A model generated the notes under the pieces. It did not search any database and was not told where the DNA came from. It saw nothing but the letters and a program-made list of their open reading frames with translations. The position numbers and the translations under genes are program-made. DNA of 64,000 bases from Neofamilia massiliensis (GTDB lineage: Bacteria; Bacillota; Clostridia; Tissierellales; Peptoniphilaceae). Positions 9,816 to 19,353 of the stretch are shown piece by piece; position 1 is the first letter of the stretch, and every line of letters starts with the position of its first letter. The DNA lies in NCBI RefSeq assembly GCF_001299475.1, contig NZ_CYUJ01000002.1, positions 62,001 to 126,000 on the forward strand, read 5' to 3'.

Positions 9816-10826
9816 ATGAAATTAAGTATTTGGGTAACAAGATCTTGCAATATGGATTGTGATTATTGCTATGAACAAGATAATTTACGAGATGATATAT
9901 TTATTAATGAGTATGAGTATATTGAAAAATGTATTGATTTCATTAATACAACATGCCACAAGACAAATAGTAATAAATTATTTATTAAATTTTTTGGTGG
10001 AGAACCTTTACTTAAATATCCATTTATATATAAATTTATTAAAAAATTAGATAATGAAATATTACCAGGTATTAGGATTTTTTACTCAATTACGACCAAT
10101 GGTACTTTAATGACAAATGAGATCATTGCTTGGTTTAAAGATAATGACATAGAGTGTGCTTTAAGTATAGACGGAAATAAATCGGTATATGAGTCCAATA
10201 GACATTATAAAAATGGAAAATCTTCATGGGGAACTGTTGATGAACTAATACCCAAGGTTGTGGATAATGGTCTAAAATTATCTGCACGCATGACTTATAA
10301 TTCTAAAACCGTTGATTCATTATATAGTAGTTTGATGTACTTAATTAATCGAGGATTTACAGTATTAAAAGCCATACCTGATTACTTTGATGATAATTGG
10401 GATGATAATCAAATACCAATACTTGAGGAACAAATTAGATTGATTTATAAATTTAAATATGAGAATCAACATATACGTATTAATTTGGATGACGATGACT
10501 TATTTATTGGTAGAAAGGGTTGTGCTGGCGGATATAGTATGTTTAGCTTAGATAGAAATGGTGACATTTATCCATGTACATATATTGTAGGTACTCCTAA
10601 ATTTATTATTGGAAACATTTTTGATAATTGTGAAATCCCATTAAATTATACAGATGGAACACAAATTCATAGAAAAGGTTGTGATGGATGTAAGTATTAC
10701 AAATGTTGTAAAAGTTCCGGTTGTTTGTATGGGAATTATAAGCTTTCAGGTCAATTCGATAAAGTTAATAACTTTTTTTGTTCATATAGAAAAATATTGT
10801 ATAGCATAAAGGAGAGAGGAGTATGA
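9816..10826 (+). CDS. Radical SAM/SPASM enzyme B1, no leader-binding domain
   Basis: This 336-aa protein starts almost directly with the radical SAM motif (CNMDCDYC, Cys11/15/18) and so lacks the N-terminal extension of its neighbours. The C-terminal SPASM region is Cys-rich (CAGGYS, YPCTY, CDGCKYYKCC, FFCSY). It overlaps the next gene by four bases (ATGA), which shows tight coupling. It probably acts on the module B precursor with help from the RRE-bearing partners. The chemistry (thioether, C-C crosslink, epimerisation) cannot be read from sequence. Confidence 0.87.
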   Translation: MKLSIWVTRSCNMDCDYCYEQDNLRDDIFINEYEYIEKCIDFINTTCHKTNSNKLFIKFFGGEPLLKYPFIYKFIKKLDNEILPGIRIFYSITTNGTLMTNEIIAWFKDNDIECALSIDGNKSVYESNRHYKNGKSSWGTVDELIPKVVDNGLKLSARMTYNSKTVDSLYSSLMYLINRGFTVLKAIPDYFDDNWDDNQIPILEEQIRLIYKFKYENQHIRINLDDDDLFIGRKGCAGGYSMFSLDRNGDIYPCTYIVGTPKFIIGNIFDNCEIPLNYTDGTQIHRKGCDGCKYYKCCKSSGCLYGNYKLSGQFDKVNNFFCSYRKILYSIKERGV

Positions 10827-12022
10827 TCAATTATGATAATTTAGTAATTTCGAAATATGCAAAGACTTTATATTGGAAAAATTTATGTATTATTGGTAAT
10901 ATAGCGGTGGATGGGCGTTGGATAAAGATTCCAAAGTCAGTATTGATAGACAGTATTAACAAATTAGAATTTACGGATTCTTCCCAATCACTTGATGAAG
11001 TAACTAGAAAAGTCTTTGATAAATTATATGAAATTCATGTTCTTATAGAAAAAAATAAAATTGAAGATGAAGAAAAGAATTTACTTAGACCTCAAAATGT
11101 AACTATTGAATTGACAACACTATGTAATCTAAAATGTAAACATTGTTCTTACAGCTTTGGTGGAAATAATTATAAAGAGATGTGCATTAGTACAGTTATT
11201 GGTTTGGCTAAATGGTGTTCAGAAAATGGTGTCCAGCGTATAATTTTAACTGGTGGAGAGCCTTTTTGTAGAACTGATATATTTGAAATATTGGAAGGTA
11301 TTCGCTCTTTTTATAGTGGTTCACTAGAAATAATGACAAATGGAACATTGATAGATAAGTCTGATATTCCATTTATTATAGAAAATGTAAATCGATTACA
11401 TATAAGTTTGGATGGATATGATGAAGTAAGTGTATCTTCTATTAGAGGTCAATATGTTTTTGAAAAAATTATTACTCTAATTAATAATTTACATTCAAAT
11501 AACTTTAAGGATATTTCCTTATCGTGTGTAGATACTGGTGATCAAGAGAAAATAACACATTTTTATGAACTAACTAAACGATTAAATGTTCATCCAGTGG
11601 TTCGTAAACTAAATTTAAAGGGGAAAGCTAATGAGAACTTCAAATATAAAAACGCTGAGTCAATCGAGTTAAGTTCTTTAAATGGAACTAATATGAAGTC
11701 TATATGTCATCATAGTTACTCTTCATTATTTGTGAATACAAATGGCGAAGTGTTTCCATGTGCTGCATTGAGAGAAATCGAATATATCATTGGGAAGTTT
11801 TTAGTAAGAGAAAATAAGTTCGAATTTATGTTAGATTCATTAGTTCCGATTATCGACACTATAGAAGATTGTTCATCGTGTCCTGTCAGATATTTTTGCT
11901 CTACCCCTTGTATTTCACAAAATGATGTGATATACTTAAATAAAGAATATAGAATGGAACGTTGCAAAAAATTATATGAAAAATTAATTACCATTGTATG
12001 GGATAATGTTGATGTGAGATAG
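10823..12022 (+). CDS. Radical SAM/SPASM enzyme B2 with RRE-like N-terminus
   Basis: This 399-aa protein has a roughly 85-residue N-terminal domain (NIAVDGRWIKIP, then a helical part), similar in outline to PqqD-like leader recognition domains. It is followed by the radical SAM motif CNLKCKHC (Cys101/105/108) and the conserved LTGGEPF. The SPASM domain ends with CSSCPVRYFCSTPC. It is a clear paralogue of the 407-aa enzyme at 13258; both share GxWIKIP, SLDGYD and CPVRYFC-type motifs. It immediately precedes the precursor gene. It probably binds the leader of peptide B and modifies its core. Confidence 0.87.
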   Translation: MINYDNLVISKYAKTLYWKNLCIIGNIAVDGRWIKIPKSVLIDSINKLEFTDSSQSLDEVTRKVFDKLYEIHVLIEKNKIEDEEKNLLRPQNVTIELTTLCNLKCKHCSYSFGGNNYKEMCISTVIGLAKWCSENGVQRIILTGGEPFCRTDIFEILEGIRSFYSGSLEIMTNGTLIDKSDIPFIIENVNRLHISLDGYDEVSVSSIRGQYVFEKIITLINNLHSNNFKDISLSCVDTGDQEKITHFYELTKRLNVHPVVRKLNLKGKANENFKYKNAESIELSSLNGTNMKSICHHSYSSLFVNTNGEVFPCAALREIEYIIGKFLVRENKFEFMLDSLVPIIDTIEDCSSCPVRYFCSTPCISQNDVIYLNKEYRMERCKKLYEKLITIVWDNVDVR

Positions 12023-12087
12023 CAGTTGGTCGCTATTTTACATAGATTCGTAGTATGTTTTGAAAATATCTTTAAGGAGGTTTATTT

Positions 12088-12252
12088 ATGAAAGAACAAA
12101 ACACTAATACTAAGGATACTTGTAAGGTTGAAGAACTTGACATCGAGATTAAAGGATATGGCTGTGACGATGATTGTCAAGAATTCTTTGAAAAGACAGC
12201 TGGATATAATTGTGGATGGAAACCAACAGATAACACAAGTCCATTATGGTAA
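12088..12252 (+). CDS. Cys-containing RiPP precursor peptide B (54 aa)
   Basis: A 54-residue gene follows a strong TTTAAGGAGG ribosome binding site. The leader part is charged (KDTCKVEELDIEIKG) and the likely core is rich in Cys, Gly, Trp and Pro, with Cys at 12, 26, 30 and 42 and a C-terminus PTDNTSPLW. It lies between two paralogous radical SAM enzymes and just before a subtilisin-like protease. I do not recognise the sequence as a named RiPP family. The core boundary may be near residue 24-25 (GYG-C), but this is a guess. A longer frame in another register over the same DNA (12128-12319) is not supported, because the ribosome binding site belongs to this frame. Confidence 0.78.
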   Translation: MKEQNTNTKDTCKVEELDIEIKGYGCDDDCQEFFEKTAGYNCGWKPTDNTSPLW

Positions 12253-12263
12253 AATTGGGAAAA

Positions 12264-12307
12264 CAATAAAAGGGAGGATGGATTATCCTCCCTTTTATTG
12301 TATTATT
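12264..12307 (+). terminator. Strong hairpin after precursor B (attenuator)
   Basis: A 16-bp perfect stem (12264-12279 with 12285-12300) with a five-base loop contains the GGGAGGAT/ATCCTCCC core and is followed by TATTATT. As in module A, it separates precursor from downstream enzyme genes and should favour precursor transcripts. The T tail is not pure, so read-through to the protease and second enzyme is expected. Confidence 0.8.
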
Positions 12308-12323
12308 AAACAGGATTAAATTC

Positions 12324-13265
12324 ATGAATAAATTAAAAATAGCTGTGTTAGATAGTGGATTTGATTTTCACAGACAATTGCAAAATCCAATAGTTTATAG
12401 TAATAGTTTTTCGAGCGAATTATCACCTATAGATAAAAATGGACATGGAACATGCATTATAACATTAATTGATTCGATTGGGACTAATATAGAAATCTAT
12501 AATATGGCAATTTTAGACAAAAATAGGGAAGGTAATCTTTGTTCGCTTAAGGGTGCATTAAAAGAATCTATTAAAAAGGATGTTAATATAGTAAATCTAA
12601 GTTTAGGAATAGAGAATATGTCCGTTGATTCGGAATTAGAAGGTATTCTATTAGAATGTTGCAGAAAGAAAATAATTCTTGTAACAACCACTTCTAATCG
12701 TGGAAAGTTCAACTATTTAGCACAATACAAAGATATACTTAGTATTCAAAGAAGAAATCATAACCGTGTAAATAATGATCTACTTAAATTAAACCCTGCG
12801 GCTTTTTTTGTAGATAATATACCAAGGGTTGTTCCGTGGATAAATGGAACTTATAAATTAAGTGGTGCAAATAGTTTTTTGACACCATTCCTTATAAAAA
12901 ATTTATATCAAATTAATAAATCAAAAAATGATCTAGAAGAAAGTTACAAAGTGTTACTAAAGTTGCAACCATCAAGTATTTTAAGACTCTCACCTAAACA
13001 GTTAGAAATCAAAAGGGATTGTTTAATTGATAAATCACTTTATAAAAGAATGATATCCAATTCGATTATTACAGATATGTATAATAGTGATGGTAAATTG
13101 ATTATCGAAAATGCTACAAGTGAAAATGTCACAAGGTTAGTTAAGCTTATCAATTCTATAACCAAATTAAATTATATTAATAATTTAATTTGGTTATCAG
13201 ATATTATGTTTATAGAAAATTTAACAAACAAATTATTGAGTATAAAGGAGGATAGTTATGGATGA
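12324..13265 (+). CDS. Minimal S8 (subtilisin-like) protease, likely leader peptidase
   Basis: This 313-aa protein carries the S8 catalytic triad in order: Asp10 (LDSG), His41 (NGHGT) and Ser184 (SGANSFLTP), with Asn125 (TSNRG) at the oxyanion position. There is no signal peptide or prodomain, so it should act in the cytoplasm. It lies between precursor B and enzyme B3, overlaps enzyme B3 by eight bases, and the neighbouring exporters lack a C39 domain. This makes it the probable protease that removes the leader. The catalytic Ser context (GANS instead of GTS) differs from classic subtilisins. About 120 C-terminal residues after the triad have no domain I recognise. Confidence 0.85.
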   Translation: MNKLKIAVLDSGFDFHRQLQNPIVYSNSFSSELSPIDKNGHGTCIITLIDSIGTNIEIYNMAILDKNREGNLCSLKGALKESIKKDVNIVNLSLGIENMSVDSELEGILLECCRKKIILVTTTSNRGKFNYLAQYKDILSIQRRNHNRVNNDLLKLNPAAFFVDNIPRVVPWINGTYKLSGANSFLTPFLIKNLYQINKSKNDLEESYKVLLKLQPSSILRLSPKQLEIKRDCLIDKSLYKRMISNSIITDMYNSDGKLIIENATSENVTRLVKLINSITKLNYINNLIWLSDIMFIENLTNKLLSIKEDSYG

Positions 13266-14481
13266 TAAAATTCGACTTGATGACGTAGCATTTTCTGACT
13301 ATACGAGGATCATTATTAAGAATGACTATATTGTTATAGGAGATATACTTAGAAGTGGGCTTTGGATTAAAATACCTGTTGAAGATTATTACTATATAAA
13401 GCCATATATAGGAATAGTTGATGGGTATAAAAAATTGATGAATAGTTTGGAATCAGTAGAATACAAAGTTTATTATACGAAACTATTGAGGGTTCTTGCA
13501 AAGATAAAGGTTTTGGTAAATAAAGAATTTAAAAAAAGAGAAGTTTTTATTAAGGACTTGTCATTAGAATTAACAACGGCATGCAATTTGAGGTGCAAAC
13601 ATTGTTCTGGAATGTATGGGAGTAAAGAAAATGAATTTTTATCTAATTCTCATTTAAAAAGCATAATAAATTGGGCAAATACTAAGCAAATAAATTCGCT
13701 AACGCTTACAGGAGGGGAAATTTTTTGTATTGAAGATATATATGAAAAATTGAAATACATTCGTAATAATTTTAATGGGAATATAAGTATTATTACTAAT
13801 GCGACATTATTCTCGGAAGAAAAAGTAAGTGTTTTAACAGAATGTGTCGATGAAATAAATATAAGTTTAGATGGATATGACAAGCAAAGCGTAGATTTTA
13901 TACGTGGAAAAGGTACTTTTACCAAAGTTATGGGTTCTATAAAACAATTACAGTTAAATAGTTTTTATAACATTACATTGTCTATGATTTTGACAAGTGA
14001 TAATAGTATTCACATAGATAAATTTAAAAAACTATGCAAAAAAATGAATGTAAGACCTATAACTAGAATATTAGCTATTAAAGGTCGTGCTATAGAAAAT
14101 TATGATTTTTTAATTTCGGAAAGCAATAAAGGTGCAGAAGATAATATCTTAAAGCATATAAATATGTTATCAATGTGTAATGCAGGATTTTCTATGATTT
14201 CTATTACTGCAAGTGGCGCTGTAACGTTATGTGCATCTACTGAAGATAGCAATATAGTTTTAGGAAATTATAATGATTTAGATATGATTTCAAAGAATAT
14301 TAGTCATATACAACAAACTTGTATTGTTGATAAAATTTCACCATGTAAGTTTTGTGATGTGCGTTATTTTTGTTCTTCTAAATGTTATTCAACAAATATT
14401 AATATTTTTACTAATCCCTATTTACGAAAACAAAGATGTATAAAATATAGAGAAAAGTTACAAAAATATGTTTGGGGATGA
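13258..14481 (+). CDS. Radical SAM/SPASM enzyme B3 with RRE-like N-terminus
   Basis: This 407-aa paralogue of enzyme B2 has the same order: an RRE-like N-terminus (SGLWIKIP near residue 35), radical SAM motif CNLRCKHC (Cys109/113/116), LTGGEIF, SLDGYD, and a SPASM end CKFCDVRYFCSSKC. The start ATG follows AAAGGAGGATAGTT and overlaps the protease stop. Two RRE-type enzymes for one precursor suggest either two successive modifications or a heterodimer. No catalytic Cys is missing. Confidence 0.87.
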   Translation: MDDKIRLDDVAFSDYTRIIIKNDYIVIGDILRSGLWIKIPVEDYYYIKPYIGIVDGYKKLMNSLESVEYKVYYTKLLRVLAKIKVLVNKEFKKREVFIKDLSLELTTACNLRCKHCSGMYGSKENEFLSNSHLKSIINWANTKQINSLTLTGGEIFCIEDIYEKLKYIRNNFNGNISIITNATLFSEEKVSVLTECVDEINISLDGYDKQSVDFIRGKGTFTKVMGSIKQLQLNSFYNITLSMILTSDNSIHIDKFKKLCKKMNVRPITRILAIKGRAIENYDFLISESNKGAEDNILKHINMLSMCNAGFSMISITASGAVTLCASTEDSNIVLGNYNDLDMISKNISHIQQTCIVDKISPCKFCDVRYFCSSKCYSTNINIFTNPYLRKQRCIKYREKLQKYVWG

Positions 14482-14592
14482 TTTAATTCTATTTGGAATA
14501 TGAAAATAAATATTTTATAATAATGTGTCATTAATAACTTTTAAATAGATTTAATTTATAGTGTTTGTATATTAGAAGGGAGAGATTTTAAT

Positions 14593-15258
14593 ATGAGCAT
14601 ATTGGAAACTATAAATTTAAAAAAATATTTTGGAAAGGAACCCAATATTACAAAGGCATTAGATGGGATTTCTCTTTCAGTAGGAGAAGGTGAATTTGTT
14701 GCTATTATTGGAACTTCTGGAAGTGGAAAATCCACTTTTTTGAATATGATGGGTGGTTTAGACAAACCAACTTCTGGAAAAGTACTGGTAGATGGAAAAG
14801 ACCTTTCTACACTAAAAGATGAAGAGTTGACTATTTTTCGCAGAAAGAATATTGGATTTATCTTTCAAAATTATAATCTTGTTCCGGTTCTAAATGTATA
14901 TGAAAATATTGTTTTACCAGTAGAATTAGATGGAAAAGCAGTAGATAGTAATTTTATGGACGAAGTAATAGAAATGCTAGGTTTAAAAAACAAACTTCAA
15001 AATATGCCAAATAACCTTTCAGGAGGTCAGCAACAAAGAGTTGCAATAGCTAGAGCTCTTGTAACAAATCCTAAAATTATCTTGGCGGATGAACCTACTG
15101 GAAATCTTGATAGCAAGACTAGTAATGATTTTTTAGAACTTTTAAAACTATCGAGTAGAAAATTTCATCAAACTATAGTTATGATTACACATGATATGGA
15201 TATTTCAGAGCTAGCGGATCGAACTATTCGTATTGAAGATGGAAAAATTTCTAGTTAA
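14593..15258 (+). CDS. ABC transporter ATP-binding protein (MacB/LolD type)
   Basis: This 221-aa ATPase has Walker A GTSGSGKST, Q-loop FIFQNYNLVPVL, signature LSGGQQQRVAIARAL and Walker B ILADEPTGNLDS. The start follows AAGGGAGAG. It is paired with the large FtsX-like permease that begins 13 bases later. MacB-like pairs often export peptides or give immunity. A 111-bp gap without a hairpin separates it from enzyme B3, so it may have its own promoter. Confidence 0.92.
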   Translation: MSILETINLKKYFGKEPNITKALDGISLSVGEGEFVAIIGTSGSGKSTFLNMMGGLDKPTSGKVLVDGKDLSTLKDEELTIFRRKNIGFIFQNYNLVPVLNVYENIVLPVELDGKAVDSNFMDEVIEMLGLKNKLQNMPNNLSGGQQQRVAIARALVTNPKIILADEPTGNLDSKTSNDFLELLKLSSRKFHQTIVMITHDMDISELADRTIRIEDGKISS

Positions 15259-15270
15259 GGAGAATTGTAT

Positions 15271-17772
15271 ATGAAAAACTTTTTTTCTGATAATAATTCT
15301 TATATTAAACTTCTAGCTAAAAAAAGTTACAATGCTAATAAGAAGAGGAATTTATTTGTAGTATTAGCTTTGATGCTGACAACTTTTATGATTACTTCTA
15401 TATTCAGTTTGGGATTTAGTTATTTTGAAACATTAAAGAAGCAACAAATTAGATATATGGGGACAACTGCAGATGCAGCTATAACCAATATTACAAAAAC
15501 ACAAGAAGAAGAATTAAATAGTTCAGGATTGATATCTATAATGGGAATTAGTCAGAGATTAGGAAATATTGATGCGACAGAAAATAAAGATATAAAACTT
15601 GGACTTACGTATATAGATAAAGAAGAATGGGAGAAACATAGAAAACCCACAGTTTCCAATATTACTGGTTCATATCCAGAGGAAGAGAATGAGGTTATGT
15701 GTCCTATTTGGGCATTAAATGAATTGGGAATTAATAATCCTAAGATAGGAATGAAGATTACCTTACCATATAGGATATCAAAAATTAATAAAGTTTTTAA
15801 TAAAGATTTTATACTTTCAGGCTATTATAATGATTATACAACTACTCGTGTGGGGAAACGTGGTTCAGTATATGTATCAAAAATTTTCGCTGACAAAATT
15901 GACCTACCTTTTGAAGATAGAACTAGTGCAATGATTACTTTTAATGGAGACGAGAAAGCTGAGCATTCTCTTGAAAAATTAAAATCTGAAATTGATTTTT
16001 CAGAAAAACAATCTTTTCAAATTGTACCATCAAAACAAGGAGATAATTTTTCTATAGTTCTTTCCTGTGTTGCTTTAATATTTATCATAATGGTAAGTGG
16101 ATATTTATTAATATACAATATACTCTATATTTCAATTTCAAGGGATACAAGATTTTATGGACAACTTAAAACAATTGGCTTTACTAAAAAACAAATAAAA
16201 AAGGTTGTAAAATGGCAAATATTAAGATTGTCCAGTATTGGTATCCCCATAGGTCTTTTATTAGGATGTTTTGTTTCGCTATTTGTAGTTCCATTTGCTA
16301 TGAGGATGCTGTCTTCTAGCAATGCTGAATTAGGAACAAAAATCTCTTTTTCTCCTATTATATTTATTGGAGCTGGAATATTTGCGTTGTTAACTGCAAT
16401 AATTGGAAGTATGAAACCAGCTAGAGTTGCTGGGAAAGTGTCTCCTATAACTGCGTCTCGATATATAGACAAGACTATAAAGACACCTGATAAAAGAAGG
16501 AGTCATCAAATAAAATTATCTAGAATGGCATTTAGAAATATTTTTAGGAATCCTAAAAGTGCAATGCTTACTTTTGGATCATTGTTTTTAGGTTTGACAA
16601 TGTTTCTAATATCCACTGGACTTTTATCAAGCTTAAATCCTAAAAACTTTGTAAGTGAATGGGGAGAAAGTGATTATGCATTGACCTACAGTATTCATGA
16701 AGAGAGTGAGCTACTAACATCTGAAATGGCAGAAAAAATAAAAGAAATTAAGGGTGTTAAAAATGTCAGATTGACATATGCATCTTCAAAAATAAAAATT
16801 CCTGTTATATATGACCAAAAGGTTTTTGGAAAATATATTGAATCTTTAGATAGTGTATCTGGACTTGACTTTTCAGATCCAAAAAATGTAAAGAAATATA
16901 CTGATAATTTTTTCAGTGGCGTTTATGGCATTGATGAGAAATATGTTAAAGAGCTTAATGAAACACTTAAGAACCCAATTGATCTAAAAGCATTTGAAAA
17001 TGGTGAAATTGTTTTATTATCTTCTATGACAGATAATAATGGCAATCCACTAATCTCTCAAGGGGAATCAATAACTATAGTTGGAGAAGATGATAAAAAG
17101 CATACTCTAACTGTTGCTAATGGATTTTTGGATGCAGATTTTCAAAGTGGAAGGGGGATTGAAAGAGGAACTGCCCCAAATTTATATATTAGCCAGCAGG
17201 CACTAAAAAAATTTTTTCCTAATACAAAAATATTTAGGATAGCATTTGATATAGACGAAGGAGTTGATAATAAGCAAATTGATGATAAACTACAAAAAAT
17301 CATATCTTCATCTCAAGTTAATATTCAATCCAGATATGAAAAGTATAAAGAAATTGAACAATATTTATTCACTTCACGAGTTTTGGCAACTGGAACAGCT
17401 ATTGTGTTCTTGATAATTGGGATTATGAATTTTATAAATACAATGGTTGTGAGTGTAGATACACGTAAGCAAGAATTTGCTACTCTTGAAAGCATTGGTA
17501 TGTCAAAAAAACAAATAAAAACTGTTTTACTATATGAAGGTTGGTATTACTGGATTATCTCGTTTTTATTGCTTGGAACAATTGGAACAGGGATATATAT
17601 ACCTATCTATATGAGTTTTAAGAAAATAGCATACTATTCAGTTTTTAGCTACCCAATTTATCATCTATTGATAGTTGGAATAATTACTTTAATATTATGT
17701 TTAACAGTACCTATAATTATTTTTAATATAGATCTCAAAAAAACTATTATTGAGAGATTGCGTCAAAATTGA
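15271..17772 (+). CDS. FtsX-like ABC permease, large (about 833 aa)
   Basis: ATG 15271 is preferred because AAGGAG lies eight bases upstream; a TTG at 15265 is too close. The protein has a first membrane segment near residue 30, a large extracytoplasmic domain, three segments around 250-380, a second extracytoplasmic domain, and three segments at the end. This is the two-halved FtsX/MacB-like permease form. With the ATPase at 14593 it likely exports a peptide or protects the producer from it. It is the last gene of the RiPP locus. Confidence 0.88.
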   Translation: MKNFFSDNNSYIKLLAKKSYNANKKRNLFVVLALMLTTFMITSIFSLGFSYFETLKKQQIRYMGTTADAAITNITKTQEEELNSSGLISIMGISQRLGNIDATENKDIKLGLTYIDKEEWEKHRKPTVSNITGSYPEEENEVMCPIWALNELGINNPKIGMKITLPYRISKINKVFNKDFILSGYYNDYTTTRVGKRGSVYVSKIFADKIDLPFEDRTSAMITFNGDEKAEHSLEKLKSEIDFSEKQSFQIVPSKQGDNFSIVLSCVALIFIIMVSGYLLIYNILYISISRDTRFYGQLKTIGFTKKQIKKVVKWQILRLSSIGIPIGLLLGCFVSLFVVPFAMRMLSSSNAELGTKISFSPIIFIGAGIFALLTAIIGSMKPARVAGKVSPITASRYIDKTIKTPDKRRSHQIKLSRMAFRNIFRNPKSAMLTFGSLFLGLTMFLISTGLLSSLNPKNFVSEWGESDYALTYSIHEESELLTSEMAEKIKEIKGVKNVRLTYASSKIKIPVIYDQKVFGKYIESLDSVSGLDFSDPKNVKKYTDNFFSGVYGIDEKYVKELNETLKNPIDLKAFENGEIVLLSSMTDNNGNPLISQGESITIVGEDDKKHTLTVANGFLDADFQSGRGIERGTAPNLYISQQALKKFFPNTKIFRIAFDIDEGVDNKQIDDKLQKIISSSQVNIQSRYEKYKEIEQYLFTSRVLATGTAIVFLIIGIMNFINTMVVSVDTRKQEFATLESIGMSKKQIKTVLLYEGWYYWIISFLLLGTIGTGIYIPIYMSFKKIAYYSVFSYPIYHLLIVGIITLILCLTVPIIIFNIDLKKTIIERLRQN

Positions 17773-17800
17773 ATTGGGAACCATATTTAGCAATTTTACC

Positions 17801-17840
17801 TATAATATCTGTTTGAGAAAAAATCTTAACAGATATTATA
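17801..17840. repeat. 13-bp inverted repeat in the gap after the RiPP locus
   Basis: TATAATATCTGTT (17801-17813) is perfectly complementary to AACAGATATTATA (17828-17840). No T run follows on either strand, so termination is uncertain. The rest of the 240-bp gap (17773-18012) is AT-rich without a gene and separates the RiPP locus from convergent mobilisation genes. Confidence 0.5.
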
Positions 17841-18012
17841 GATACCTAAACCTTTAATAAGATAGTATATCTATAAAAGGATATCTTTAATATTACTATA
17901 ACATTGCTATTTTTAAATTTAATTATAAGATGTTATCCAAATTACTCTGAATTTATTTGTGGAGTATTGTTTTGACAATTGGAATATAAAACATATATTT
18001 TAGTATAATGAT

Positions 18013-19353
18013 TTATCTTTCAATTTCTTCTTTATAATAATTTTCATAGTTTTTCCTATACTGAACAAGGTCGGAAAATTGCTCTTTATTCAAAGAATAC
18101 TCTTGCATAAGGGTGTTCTTTTTTTCTTGCAATTTATTGAGATTTGATAGTATTTCTTTTGTATTTGGAGGCTTTTTATAGTTAACTAAAATTTCTTTAG
18201 CGGCTATTTTATAGACGGAAATTTCACTATAATATTCTTCTGCAAATTGCTTGTCCTCAGGATTTTTCTTGTGGTATTTATAGATTTCACGATACTTATT
18301 TATAGTATTAATATTTTCCATATCTTGAGATAAACTCTTCATTTCAGTTTCAAATTTCTTTATTTTATCTAACAAGTCTTGTCTATCATCAGCAGATTTT
18401 TTGATCAGGTCATCGAGTTGAGTAATTGAATTAATTCCTTGCTCTCTAAGTTTAATTATTGAATCTGCCATTGTTTTTATATTATGTTTCCTTGCCCAAA
18501 CTTCATAACCTTTAGAGGATAGAGCTTTTTTATTAGTAGAGATATCAATAACATTTCCTACTCGTTTTTTAATAGGATTAGCTTTGTTTTTAATAGCTAA
18601 ATCTATTCTTTCTTTGATTTTTTCTTCGGTATAATCTTCTCCGATAGTCTTAGCTCTTGTAAATCTTTGTTTGTCTTTATGGCGAAAAGCTATGTGTTTA
18701 CCAAACTTAATTTCATAATCAAGAGATTTCATATTTTCTAAAAACTCTTCCCACGAGTTAGACTTATTAATCATTCTATCTATATCAAATTGCAGTTTAG
18801 ATTTCCAAGAATTTCCTTTCTTATTTTGGTCATATTCGTACCAAGATTTACCTGCAGTTTTATATTTTCTTTTGTAAGCTTCATAATATTCATCAATGAC
18901 TGAAAGCTTATTTTCATTACATAATTCGTCACTTTGATACCTAATTTTATGGTAAGTTTTTTTGTTGGATTGATAGCATTTGCCAGTCTTGTAATTGACA
19001 TTATTAAAAATAATATGGTTGTGGATATGCCCTCTATCTATATGTGTTGCAAGAACAAATTCATAATCTTCTTTTAAAATTTTCTTGCATAATTCCATTC
19101 CAATTTCGTGAGCTTTTATAGGATCAACCTCTCCTGGTAGAAAAGATTGAATTAAATGTCTAGCCAAAACTGTACCTTTAGTATCATTGTCTTCTCGTGT
19201 TCTCATAAATTGAATATGAGCAGTAGATGGATGACATTTGAATGAAGATACTAAGATTTTTTCATCAGTTTTTTCACTCTTAGTTATATAATCTATTGCC
19301 AAATTTAGAGTTGATTTTATAGGATGTATTTTTGTAATTGCCATATTATTCAT
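18013..19353 (-). CDS. Relaxase/mobilisation nuclease (MobA/VirD2 type, MOB-P)
   Basis: This 446-aa protein has the relaxase three-histidine motif in HIDRGHIHNHIIFNNV (about residues 108-123) and an N-terminal segment typical of the family (MAITKIHPIKSTLNLAIDYI). The C-terminal half is a long, charged coiled-coil region. It nicks DNA at oriT and pilots the strand in conjugative transfer. It overlaps the MobC gene by eight bases. With no type IV secretion genes in the window, the element looks mobilisable rather than self-transmissible. Confidence 0.92.
   Translation of the reverse strand: MNNMAITKIHPIKSTLNLAIDYITKSEKTDEKILVSSFKCHPSTAHIQFMRTREDNDTKGTVLARHLIQSFLPGEVDPIKAHEIGMELCKKILKEDYEFVLATHIDRGHIHNHIIFNNVNYKTGKCYQSNKKTYHKIRYQSDELCNENKLSVIDEYYEAYKRKYKTAGKSWYEYDQNKKGNSWKSKLQFDIDRMINKSNSWEEFLENMKSLDYEIKFGKHIAFRHKDKQRFTRAKTIGEDYTEEKIKERIDLAIKNKANPIKKRVGNVIDISTNKKALSSKGYEVWARKHNIKTMADSIIKLREQGINSITQLDDLIKKSADDRQDLLDKIKKFETEMKSLSQDMENINTINKYREIYKYHKKNPEDKQFAEEYYSEISVYKIAAKEILVNYKKPPNTKEILSNLNKLQEKKNTLMQEYSLNKEQFSDLVQYRKNYENYYKEEIER

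Noticed and set aside
12128-12319. 63-codon frame over precursor B in another register
   Set aside because: The AAGGAGG ribosome binding site and the Cys-rich content belong to the frame that starts at 12088; this frame runs through the terminator hairpin.
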